Below, piece by piece: positions 47,406 to 57,806 of a stretch of DNA of 64,000 nt. The position numbers were made by a program, and so were the translations under genes. Where the stretch lies: assembly GCF_016545825.1 (NCBI RefSeq), contig NC_052612.1, forward strand, positions 44,685,738 through 44,749,737, in the 5' to 3' direction. Source of the stretch: Eucalyptus grandis (Eukaryota; Streptophyta; Magnoliopsida; Myrtales; Myrtaceae). A model generated the notes under the pieces. That model was not told the DNA's origin, did not search any database, and worked only from the letters and a program-made list of their open reading frames with translations. The stretch's first letter is position 1; each line of letters begins with the position of its first letter.

Positions 47406-47634
47406 TTCAAAGCCATGCTCTCTAGGAAGCAATAAAAAGAATTTCATGCCCAAGCGCTTATAAATTTTAATATTTGCAAATCAGTCAACATGATCACTTC
47501 CTTTACGAAAGTGATGTTGCATTTCCAACTCAAAGTGAGAGGTAAAATGAAGCGAGCATCATAAATTCTAGATTATCGAGATATGATTATGTATTTAAAG
47601 TCAATCTTAGCAATGATTTTGTCAAAACCAAGTT

Positions 47635-47850
47635 GTTTTCTGAAGACCTTATCGATCCTGGGATCACCGATGAGGACCTGAAGAATTCCCTCTCTCTCTC
47701 TCTAGGAAATCGACGAAACTCCCTTGCTCCCTCCCCGCCGATCACAAATTGGAAACCTCCGATAGCGAAATTGAGAAGAGAACAGAGCTTCGACACCACG
47801 GCTTGCCATCCGATTGACCGGCCCAATTTCCCTGAGTTCCATCGGGCAAA
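47635..47850 (-). pseudogene. Relic of a third IDE exon 1 and its leader
   Basis: On the minus strand the sequence can be read LQVLIGDPRIDK followed by a GT, aligning with [13 protein letters not shown] at the end of IDE exon 1 with one codon lost. The adjoining upstream block (GGAAACCTCCGATAGCGA) matches the leader of copy A (GGAAACCTCCTTCGGCGA). Start codon, exon 1 N-terminal half and all later exons are missing or unrecognisable. A CT-repeat tract has expanded in the middle. A pseudogene fragment of the IDE tandem array. Confidence 0.65.
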
Positions 47851-47869
47851 AGAAATGATTTGAAAAATA

Positions 47870-48384
47870 CTTTATCAATGATATTCGGCTAAATATTTAC
47901 AGACATCGAAAAGAAAATAAAAATTTATTTATATATAAAAATTAAGTTATTTTGCATAATTAAATAATAACAAAAGGTTAAATCAATCAGAATATAACCA
48001 TCTCTTCTATAAACCTCTCGTGGATTTTAAATTTGAGTTGATCTTCTTCAGTGAAATCCCTCAAATGTCTGCCAATTTTTTTTTTCAAGGATTAATAAAA
48101 CGGCAATGCTATTTCTACCCCTAACTAAATCCACCTAATTTCCACCAAAAAGATAAAATTGCTTTCTATTATTCAATTGTAATTTAGATTGGTGATCCCA
48201 AATTTATTTACTTTATTTTTTAGCATTTATATCTCTATGTAGGATTTACTTACCATGATTAATGATTTTATATGCCTAGTTTTTGTTTATTATATATTTT
48301 CCATGTATATTGAATGCACTATGTTTCTTTTATTGTTTGATGTTACTTCCATAAGAATTTGTTTTGTCAACAAAAAAAAAAAAA
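47870..48384. other. AT-rich spacer, no gene seen
   Basis: No coding, RNA or transposon signature recognised. It ends at the target duplication of the SINE. Confidence 0.55.
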
Positions 48385-48401
48385 TTCCCACAAATCTAGT
48401 T

Positions 48402-48593
48402 TTTTTTTTGGGTAATCTAGAGAACCCTCGCACGGCCGACAGCTAGAGGGTAAACCCTGGCATGACACGTAAGCGGGAGGACCCATCATCTCCGGCGTCA
48501 CACTTACGTCCCAAGCGACTGTAAGGGGATTTGAACTCCTCCCCTTGCGTTAGGGGGAGAGAACCCAAACCATAACAGCCACCAAGGCGGTGG
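48402..48593 (-). mobile_element. tRNA-derived SINE with 18-bp target duplication
   Basis: About 190 bp on the minus strand. An A-box-like TGGCTGTTATGG and a B-box-like GAGTTCAAATCCC mark an RNA polymerase III promoter of tRNA type. A T-run on the plus strand (48401-48409) is the A-tail. The flanks TTCCCACAAATCTAGTTT are direct repeats at 48385-48402 and 48594-48611, the signature of LINE-driven insertion. No intact tRNA can be folded, so it is not a tRNA gene. Confidence 0.85.
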
Positions 48594-48611
48594 TTCCCAC
48601 AAATCTAGTTT

Positions 48612-49052
48612 CATTCTGCATTTTCAAACAAATTTGTAAATAACCTGTTAAGTAGATGAAATTTAATTAAATTAAAACATTGCATAAAGTAAGTTTTTTT
48701 AATATTTTGAGTGAAATATCATTATTTTGGATTGACAGAAATTAATATTATCTATGAAATATTTACAAAAAAAATAAAAATATGTCACCATGCATAATGC
48801 TTTTAGTGTACTCCTTGATATTCCTCCAACATCTTACATGTATTAAAGTATCTTGTCAATATAATAAGGAAAACAGCATAAAGTCTTTGAAATTGTAAAT
48901 AAAGAAACTTGATATATATTTTAGATTAATGAAATTAATAGAAGTTTCATAGAGAAAGTAAGCTTTCAAGAAAAGAGGGAAAAAATAGTTAAATTGCTAT
49001 AAAAGAGACTTTCGATTTTATAATATATCAAAGACGTCTTCTTTTTTCTACC
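48612..49052. other. AT-rich spacer, no gene seen
   Basis: No ORF of note. Runs of A and T only. Confidence 0.55.
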
Positions 49053-49303
49053 CACCAATAATTAGCTATGATGGTTCGGGACTTGCACCAATAATTAGCT
49101 ATGATGGTTCGGGACTTGCTCTTCATCGTTGAGGTTGCAAGTTCAAATCTCTAGGATTTACTCTTCATCGCTGAGGTTGTAAGTTTGAATCTTCAGTCAC
49201 TAGCGTCTTAATTGGAGGGTCATAATGGTGAGGTTATGTGCTAGTCGGTGCTGTCTAAGAACGGAGAGCTCGTGGTGGAGTCCTTGGTTATATAAAAAAA
49301 AAA
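49053..49303 (+). mobile_element. Second tRNA-derived SINE, with a duplicated 5' end
   Basis: A-box-like TAGCTATGATGG (49096-49107) and B-box-like GGTTGCAAGTTCAAATCTC (49133-49151) have tRNA-like spacing, and an A-run (49293-49303) follows. The first 33 bp are tandemly doubled (units at 49053 and 49086). No certain target duplication was found, and the family differs from the SINE at 48402. Confidence 0.65.
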
Positions 49304-49689
49304 GATATATTTTTTTTCTTTCTTATACACGAAGCGTGTAAAATATTATAGGAATATCTGAGAATGAACATTTCTTTAATATGCTAAAAAAAGTCATGGT
49401 AACTATCCTAAATATAAAAAGGAAAAAATTGAAAAAAGGAGGAGTGAGATCATCATTTTGGATTGCAATTGAAAGATTGGTTGCACTTTTGTCTTTTTAA
49501 TACAAATGGAAGTAGATATAGTTATTTAGAGATGGAAGTGGGGCCGCCCTAATAAATAAAAAAAGAACTTTTTTCCCGATATAATCTGCCCCCAAATAAA
49601 TCAACAACCAACCACCGCGGGGAAAAAGGAAAAAAGAAAAAATAAGGCTTTGTTTATACCTCTGTGGGCCAATATTTAATTGGAGACAA

Positions 49690-49925
49690 ACTGCCAAGTG
49701 CCATCTCCATTTCTCTCTCCTCCAGCCCAAGCCCCTCTGCTCATTCCTCGTCAGTGTGCCCTAAACGCTTCCCCTCTCTCTCTCTCTCTCACTAACCTCT
49801 CTCTCCTCCTCCTTCTCTCGCTCAAGCAAGGCCCCTCGCGATCGCTCCCTCTCCTCCTTCCTCCCGCCTGTCCGCCTTCATGCGATCGGCGCCCGATTCC
49901 GACAGCCTCCCCCGCGCTTCCCAAG
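49690..49925 (+). promoter_or_regulatory. CT-rich 5' leader exon of the coiled-coil gene, with an upstream ORF
   Basis: A CT-repeat block (49770-49830) and a GC-rich stretch end in a good donor, CCAAG|GTATAA, at 49925/49926. An ATG at 49880 opens a short upstream ORF (MRSAPDSDSLPRASQ...). After splicing to 52562 it ends at TAA 52570-52572, 10 nt into the main frame. The transcription start is not known. Confidence 0.55.
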
Positions 49926-52562
49926 GTATAATCGGCTCGGCTCGGCGCGCGCCGCGGCGGCGCCTTCGATTTCCTTGGCGCTTTTTTTTTTTTTTTCCCG
50001 CCGCGGGATTTGGTCGCGATTGTGTAGAGAACACCGCTCGTTTTGCCCGATTGCGGGTGCTTCGCGGTTCCTATTCGGTCGTTGTCGTTCCAATGCGTTT
50101 CGGTTTTCCCTCCGTTTTAGTGGTGCTTCGCGGTTCCTCTCCCGTCTTCCCCGTGGCTCTCGCCGTGATGAGTGTGATCCTTTCTTTTACCTGCATTTCG
50201 AGCTTCTAGCTTTCGCGGAACACGGCGAATGTCGTCGAGCTGTTTCGGTCGGTTTCCTGAAGTTCTTAGGCGCGGCTTGGGTTTTGGAAGTTTGACCCAT
50301 TTTGATCTGCTTGTGGCTGGGATGCAGTGTTTGTAAATTCGATGCTCCCTTTGGCTGTTATGAAGGTGTTATCTATCGGTTGCTACTTGCTGCATGCTAA
50401 AAGCCCGATGCTCGTGTTGCCTTTGGGAAAAGATGGGGTCACCTGTATACCCATGGGTAGAATTGTGGCCTAAGACTGAATTAAGCTGTCTTTCTCGTAG
50501 GGGAACGTGCACTATGGAAATGCAAGGAGTAGTCTACATTCTTTTGACTCTATAGCTGAGGTGTTTGCATGCGTTTGATTGTCTTTGAATAGCCTTTTAA
50601 CCTGAAGCACTGGAGACATATTAAGCTGTGTATTTAACACTCTGGAGAGCTGGAGTTTTATCTCTAGGAGTTAGCAGACAAAAACCAGTTTTAAATTGTA
50701 TCTGTATATAGCGAGTGCAGACTACACATTCAAGAGAATGAGATATAATTGGTTCGAAGGTCTTGTAGAAACCATGTGTGATCGATTGGGAAATGCCTCT
50801 GCTAGTTTATGTATTGTTTTTAAGCCTACCGATACTGAGGTGAGGCTCGCTAAACGCTAATTACCAAAGGCAGATTTTGCTCTATGTAATTAATGATGCT
50901 TTACTTTCAACCAAAGGATTTGGGGAAGAGGGAGTTTTGTTGCGGTGATTAATTGGCAGATGCATTCTTCTTCATTTTTTGTTCAAGTGCTTCCCTGATG
51001 TCGAGTCTATTACTGATTTGTTTCTCCCGGCTTTTCTCGTCTTCTAGAATAAGGTTTTACTTTCAAAAATAGGAAAAGGGAATCTTCCATTATTTACCAA
51101 AATCAGCAGTTATGTTTGACATGGTATCCCGAAAGTTGGTAGCAGGTTTTAAATATACATTTGTGCAAAAGTTGCGTCTCTATGTAACTTATGGAAGGCC
51201 ACACGCTCATTATTGAGCTGCTGTCCAGATTGTTGATATCCAACAGAAAATGTTCTATATCTTCTAGAGGTTTTTTAATGTCTACTCTCATCTCTTTGAC
51301 ATTCAACACTAGACATTTCAACCATCTTTTTTGTTGTAGCATAAGTTTACTGGCAGTTTTGCGGTTGTAGTAATCTGTTTGCCCTTGAAAGCAAAGGATC
51401 CTACTTTTTTGAAACTTTCAACTATCTTGGTTGAAGTTATTAACAATATGGCCTACTATCGGGACTATACATTACTCTTAAACATGCATTTTTTTTTTTT
51501 TTTGTTGGGGGGTGGGGGTGGAGGGTGGGGGAGGTTCTCATTATGTATTAGATTAACTTTTAAAGAAATATGTAGGATTACCAATTCAAAAGATGAAAAA
51601 ATGTGATGGGAAGGATTACTTCATTGGTTTTTAAGTTTTCTCAAAGGCTTGGGTCAATTTGGTGTCAATATGGTGTTATCAAATTCGCAGGAGTATATAC
51701 AAGCTGGTCTCGCTGCAGATGCCCTTCTCCTAATCTCTATGGCTTTTGTATCATCATTGAATAGACTGAGATGAAAAGAGTTTGCTTAGGGACTTTAATT
51801 TATTTGGAGATGTATGGTATTCTGGCACCGAGTGCAGCGGCTATTTCACTGATAATAATAACTTATGTTGGAGTTAGTTGAGCAGACAGAATTTAATGTC
51901 AATATATATCATTGGGCTTGCTTTCTTCTTCTGGTGGCTCTCCCTAGAGAAAGGGAGTTTCTTGGTATTGTGTTTTGTGAAATAAGTTATGAATTTCTTG
52001 GTTTTGCTGTCATCAGGAATGAGGAAGTTTGATATGTTTCATGTTTGGAATGGAATTACTCAGTGACACGAGATGAAGAATGGGAATTTAGCAGATTATG
52101 CAAGTGAATATAAGTGAGGTAGTGATTTAAGTGCGATGTTTAGTCTAGGAAATCGGTATGTGTTTTGCTTTTTGTTCAGATCCAATTTAAAAGAGATCTA
52201 GAAGTCTCCTTATTTAGATATCATCAAAGAGTTATGTCACTTGAGTGCTCTTGGTAGTAATATGACAATTTTAGAGGCTTTAAAGATTGTTGGCATGTTG
52301 ATTTTCTGGCTTAATGGTGGCTTTCCAGCTAAATTCTTAACTAGGCTTGATATATTTTTAGATGCTTGATTGATTGTAATTTCAAATCCTTTGTCAATTC
52401 TTAAACTGTAGTAAGCTTGGCATGAAAATATTACATGGGGGAGATTATTCTTCTGTCATCCAATATTGGATAGCTTTCACCTATGTTCCCCCAATTTTTT
52501 CTTGAGTGTACAAACTAAAAGTGATGTACGTGTTCTTGTTTTTTGTGAGAACCATTAACAGC

Positions 52563-53004
52563 ATGGTCCTAAAGCGGCGTGCTCGTGTGATCACTTATGG
52601 TGGTGGTGTAAATCCAAAACATTTAAGAGTATCTAGATGCTCTTCTTCTTATGGGGTGGACCTGGAGGGTCGATTGGATGCAATTGAACGCAGGCTAGAT
52701 CAGATTGAAGATGAACTTCAAGCAACTCGGCAAGAAAATGCTGCTCTTAGGCGTCGAATGGATGAGTTTGAAGCGACATATCAGGAAATGATCCGATTTG
52801 TGCAACATTCCCGTCGCACTCAGGATGGTAGCTCATCATTGCCTCCAGAAGGAGCACCTCAGGTTAATAACCACAGGGTATAGTGTGCTTGTATGGTTAT
52901 TGAATATGGACAGTCTTTTCGAATTATGGTTATGGTGTGTGATTACAAAGAAGAGAGGTGGCTTTATTATGAATCTTGGCATTTTGTAGGGCTCCAAGTC
53001 ATAA
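52563..53004 (+). CDS. Small coiled-coil protein, family not recognised
   Basis: The main ATG lies one base after an acceptor (TTAACAG|C at 52561/52562) that pairs with the donor at 49925, giving a 5'-UTR intron of 2.6 kb. Exon 52563-52862 codes 100 residues: a basic start (MVLKRRARVITYGGG), a Ser/Cys patch, then a heptad-rich helix (about 35-80: LEGRLDAIERRLDQIEDEL and LRRRMDEFE) that should form a coiled coil. A donor CAG|GTTAAT at 52863 and acceptor TTGTAG at 52989 would add GSKS and a stop (104 aa). Without that splice the frame ends at 52883 (107 aa). A different frame of the third exon (52991-53070) is also open for about 26 codons, so the C-terminus is uncertain. No signal peptide or membrane segment. 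Confidence 0.6.
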
Positions 53005-53049
53005 AACTTTTGAGGAGCAGTACTCTGACGCTGTGGACCATTCAGGTGG

Positions 53050-54619
53050 TAACGATTCTTGTATTGCATAGAATCCAGTTTTATTATTCTCGTTTTTCCA
53101 ATAAAAAAATGGAACTGTTTTTCCATAACTTGTTTATCTTTAATTGTTGCAGTTATGTGTGGAACTGTGAGGCAAAATGAGAATCTGGGGAATGAAGGTG
53201 CTTAGGGGATTTCAGTCTTTCAGCTGCAACTTAGGGGAAGTAGATATTAGATAGTATTCTCCTTTCGCATCTTGGTGTTTATAAGTGTACCTAACATCTT
53301 TAGTATGGTTTGCTTCATTGCAAAGTGTGAAGGAGAAGATATTTATAACCTTTAAAAAAGAAAGAAGAAATCAAATGAATACCATGGTGTTTGTTTATAA
53401 GTCTCATATTTACACAATGGTATAGGGAGACTTGTTTGGAACAAGCTGGGCATTGAACTGAATGGCTACAATATTGAATGGATTTATGGAAATTAAGGTC
53501 TTGTAGGAGCGTAATTGAAGAATTGCATTGCCTGGACAATGGGTAGTTTTCTTGATCTGTCATCGACGGTACTTGAGATGCAACTTTTTGATGGCCTAAA
53601 TTGTTTCTGTATCACTGGTACGAATTTTGTGGATCTCGTTAGCAAACACTTTCTGGTTGCAGGGTACTTGATGCACTGGTAGGGTGTTGAACATATTCTA
53701 GATCTGTTGAAAATGTGCAGATAACTAGTGCATGTGCGAAAGAGTTATCGATACTTAGACCTAGGTACTCTTAGGAAATAGGGAGGGGTGTCAGTATAAT
53801 TCTGGGGGTCGTGTTTTGAACATGGCTTGTTAAAAAACTCGACCTTCTCCACAGATTCTATAAGCTAGAACATTAAATTAGTGTATGGGAATAGCTCCTT
53901 TGAGGTATAATTTAATTTATGTAGCTATCTTAATCTGATTGGTTACAAAAACCAAATAATTGTAAGAAAAAGACTCAACAAAATCACGAAATTGAAAAGA
54001 AATTACTTGCATTGCCTTATTATAGTGTTATGCTTGTTCATTTTGATTTTCACTTACATATAGTTGCTAGGACAGAAATTATCTAAGGTATATGAATTAA
54101 TTTGGGCAACAAAGGTTAGATCGTTAATTAGATTGGCACGATTCATGGGCAACCAAAGGTTCAAGCAATTCCGCATTTGCTTATTCAGACTCTTTCGCTT
54201 TGAATCTTCTTTTGGTATAGGAATTGCCACCTTTAAAATCAAAAAATTGAGATCTCAGTTTTCTTATGCAAAATCAATATGGCAAATTTAATAATGTATC
54301 TTTAGTCTCTCTGTCATGCTTTATGTAGACTTTAGTCATTGTGATGTCAATCCCTTACTAATCTTGAAAGTTGGAAGTAGGAGAGTTTGTTCAAATTGAT
54401 TTCGAGTCTCGGGATTTCTTGTATGAATAATAATGCTTCATTAAAAAAGAAGAAGAAATATTCAAATAGTCGAAGGTGCATCTTGTTTTGTTTATGTATA
54501 GACTGTATCTCGCTTGAAACATAACATGGAAACATGCCACATTCCTCTAAATACCAATATAGCAAATGATGAACTCACGATCGCTTTTGCCGCGCCCTAT
54601 TACCTCTCTCAGAAACAAT
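53050..54619. other. Probable 3' UTR of the coiled-coil gene and intergenic spacer
   Basis: Bases 53050-53250 may include another UTR exon (acceptor-like TTGTTGCAG near 53152). From 53250 to 54619 only AT-rich non-coding sequence is seen, including the 3' flank of the DUF642 gene. Confidence 0.45.
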
Positions 54620-56542
54620 CTACTTGACAGGGACAACCTTAACATCATCCAAGACAGGGCCGCACATGTGCCCGTAATCATGCAGCTTTGTGTGATAGTA
54701 AGCACTGAAAAATGTGATCCTTGTGCGGGCTGATGTCGCCTGGAACTTGAGGTTCGCTGTCTTCGACCCGCCCTTCGAGGTGGACTCATACGGGACTTTG
54801 AGAGTGTCCTTGGCTGCGAAGGCCTCGACCATCATCGACCCATGGCACCCGTTCTTGGCATCCCCGACGGTGAAAGTGAGGTTGTAGAACTTGTTGGGGA
54901 CTGTCCGGATTATCTGCGCCATCGCGCTCTCTCTCCCCGCAACCAGCTCAACTGCAGCTAGCCCGGAAGGCACGAAGAAGTGTTTCCTGTCGACGTACTT
55001 GACCGGCTTCATGGATTCAATGATCCACCCGGGCAACGGCGAGATCAAATCCTTTTGCTTGGCAGGGAGGAGGACCCCTGTCGAGAAGTTCTTGAACACG
55101 TGCGGGCCAATCTCAAAGCCTCCATTTTTGATGAGATTACCTGAAGGGATGAACAAGAGGGCGCAAAAAAGAAAAAAATTCGGTGAGTGATTCTTCCGGT
55201 TTATAAAACTAATGATTCGAAGCTCAAGCTAGATGCTTTTCTAACCTAAGGTCACCCAAGAAAAAAAAAAACCTTGGTTAAAAAAGATAGGCTCGTGTAT
55301 GGGCTAGGCCCAACCTAATCCGCCCATTTGAGCAGGTCATCACCACGACATTGAGGAGCACAAGGCACATTCAATGGTCAGATTGGCTAAGTCGCAGCGC
55401 AATAGACGGTACACAAGCCGCAAATGCAAAACAAAAGACCATGTTTCCAAACACAATTACTGATGTGAGATCTAGTCTAGCCAGAACTGTTCTCTCTAAT
55501 GAACTCCTAAGCAAGCCAAAGGACAGTAGTACTCTAGAATATGGTAAGCTGGTCAAGCATACTGACTGCAATTTCATGAGGAAGGAAGCTGCTCCTTCTA
55601 TATTATAGGAGTATCAGCCGTCTGATTAGGTCCCCCCGTCAGATCGTTTCTCTGTATCTTTATTATGCATATAGAGAAATCGAAAGGACAGAAAACGTAC
55701 CTGGAGTGTACTTGAGCGGAAGCATCTCCTTGATGGCCACAGCATCCAAGAGGGGCCCACAGGTGGGGTCCTCCTGGATCCCAGGATTGTGGAAGGTCAC
55801 CTTCACAGATTTGGAAGCAGCCTGGAAGGCCCAAGCATAGGTGTCTCCACCATCGCTGCTGTACAGGGTCTGTATCCCCAAGTCTGCAGACTGGCCAGGG
55901 CCAACGGAGATCCTCAACACTTCGTCCTGTGCACAAGTCCTGGTGGCGCCGAACGTGAGGGCGTACTCTGACCCCGGCTTGACACTGACATACTGAGACA
56001 CGGATGCCTCGTTGCCCAGCCGCACCGCGTGGACCCCGCGCGGGACCGGAAGGAAGAAGCCGCCAGGTTGCGGCCCCCCTGAGACGAACTCGACCAGACC
56101 ATCGATCTCCCACTTGGGCAGGGAGTGCTTCCCTACGATCACTGTCTTCTTGAGGTCGCTCGGCTTGGGGGCTTCCTCAAAGTCCCCATTTGGAAGGAGT
56201 CCTGAAATGTATTGCGAGTAACAAGCAGAAAAACAAAGGGTCTTCGTCAACGAGCGGATCAAAATTAGCACTTTTTCAAATACTAAGCTTAGAGACCAAA
56301 CTATCACGAATCTGCTCACTGCTCACTCTACTGTGTTAGCAAGAGAAAAAGGGTCCTCTTGTTTACGAACGGTTGTTCTTGCTCATAGTATGAAATGACT
56401 AGAATGCTTTAGCAAAAGGGCAAGAAAAGAAAAAGCAAGAGAAGGGCTCACCATCCAGCGGGAGAGTAACAGCTCCGGAGACAGAGAGAATATTGAACAG
56501 AGAAAGAGAGAATGCAAGGGAAAGAGAGAGAAGAGGACTCAT
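54620..56542 (-). CDS. Secreted DUF642 cell-wall protein
   Basis: Exons 56452-56542, 55701-56201 and 54620-55140 join in frame to 370 aa, the usual family length. Residues 1-24 form a signal peptide (MSPLLSLSLAFSLSLFN, then SVSGA). Two galactose-binding-like modules follow: about 30-195 (GLLPNGDFEEAP to CGPLLDAVAIKEMLP) and about 197-366 (NLIKNGGFEIGP to CGPVLDDVKVVP). Both CGP(L/V)LD signatures and their partner Cys are kept. DUF642 proteins such as BIIDXI and TEEBE sit in the plant cell wall and interact with pectin methylesterases and wall polysaccharides; they are not known enzymes. Exon structure (signal exon, then one exon per module) fits the family. Upstream, TATAAGAATAC (56581-56591) is a likely TATA box. 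Arabidopsis IDE (AT2G41790) also neighbours DUF642 genes. Confidence 0.95.
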
Positions 56543-56580
56543 TGTATGTGCTTGTGCAAGAGACAGTAGCTACTCCAACC

Positions 56581-56591
56581 GTATTCTTATA
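56581..56591 (-). promoter_or_regulatory. TATA box of the DUF642 gene
   Basis: TATAAGAATAC on the minus strand ends about 40 nt before the ATG at 56542, implying a very short 5' UTR. Inferred from motif and position. Confidence 0.5.
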
Positions 56592-56599
56592 GACACGAT

Positions 56600-57540
56600 A
56601 CGACCTCAAAGAAACATTTTTTTTTTCTTTTAAATACTCAATCCAAGAAGATCAAGTTTGGTAGAGAAAAAAGAACAAGCAAAAGGCAATGTGATTTTCC
56701 GACCAAAAGAAACGGAATCCCATGTGGTGAACGGGAGCACCGAATGAGGCGTGAAATGTGTCGGTCTGTCTTGGTGATTTTCCAAAGGGGACTTTTTAAC
56801 TTCATCACGGTTTTCCACACCCACAAATGGGTCTTTGAACAGAGCGGTGGTGCGTGGGACTCCACATGACTTTTAATGAATTTTCCGTGATTTCTGCTGC
56901 CTAAATTCATTTTAAATTTCGTGAGACGAAAAGTTGTCGGATCTCGAGAAGTTTCGCTGGGTGTGATGAGCGGAGATCGGATTCAGATGGACCGTGGTTA
57001 GCGGCAAGTGCTGTGCACATGCCGACAATCAATGCAAGCTTAGCTTACCGAGAATCCGGACGATTAAGTACTTAACGCGTACCAGTTTCGTACAGGCTTT
57101 GACTTGAATCAAGCGGGCACGTGATGCTGCTGTCAACTCGTAATTTCTGCGCTTACACAAGGAAATTTTATCAAGCACATGGTTCAGGTTGGCATCCTCG
57201 AATGATGAATAACAGTTCGACTGAAAAGTACAACACTTGCGCATAACTAACGATCGAATATTATAGAGCTTTTATGCAGAACAGTAGCGTAAAATGAAAT
57301 TGCAAAGGCAAAGCGACTGCTTTTGCTTTGCAGATAGCACTCCATACTTTTTCAAAGAGTTGGATTTACATAGTTTATGAGAGAAATTGACCGAAAGTCA
57401 CCAGATAAGTAATAATTTGAATTGGAAGCATCATCCAATTTTATCTCACCAAGATCTTCTGAAGACAATAAAGCTGACACGGGCATACGGATGCATATAC
57501 ATTATCTTTGGAGCACACCACGCAAAACAGAAAAGAGGAA
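56600..57540. repeat. DUF642-upstream / NLR-downstream block, duplicated at 61410-62100
   Basis: Matched stretches in the same order and orientation include ACGGGAGCACC, GTGTCGGTCTGTCTTG or GGGTCGGTCTGTCTTG, and CTTTGACTTGAATCAAGCGG. Bases 57470-57540 match 62035-62095. No gene lies in this block. Confidence 0.75.
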
Positions 57541-57806
57541 CAATAAGAAGAAAACATTGAAATTGATTAAACGAACATTATTTTCTTGATCTTGAGTATG
57601 GGACTTCAGCGCTGCTGGGAAGGCAGGATCTTCCATGAGCAAAAATCGAAACTTTTTCTTCAGAAACTCAAAGGAGTTTCCGATTGGCAATGTAATTCGC
57701 TGCAAGTAAATGAGGACGATATAAGTAACATCATTCCAAAACATCAGATATTTTTTCATAAACGTGTCAGAAAAAAGGGGGAGTTTGCTTATACCGATTA
57801 ATCAAT

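Noticed and set aside
48402..48593. Functional tRNA gene
   Set aside because: The B box is good, but the acceptor stem and anticodon arm cannot be formed. A-tail and target duplication show a SINE.
55598..56113. 171-codon minus-strand frame with Arg/Gly-rich composition
   Set aside because: Shadow in another frame of DUF642 exon 2; it crosses the predicted donor and has no domain.
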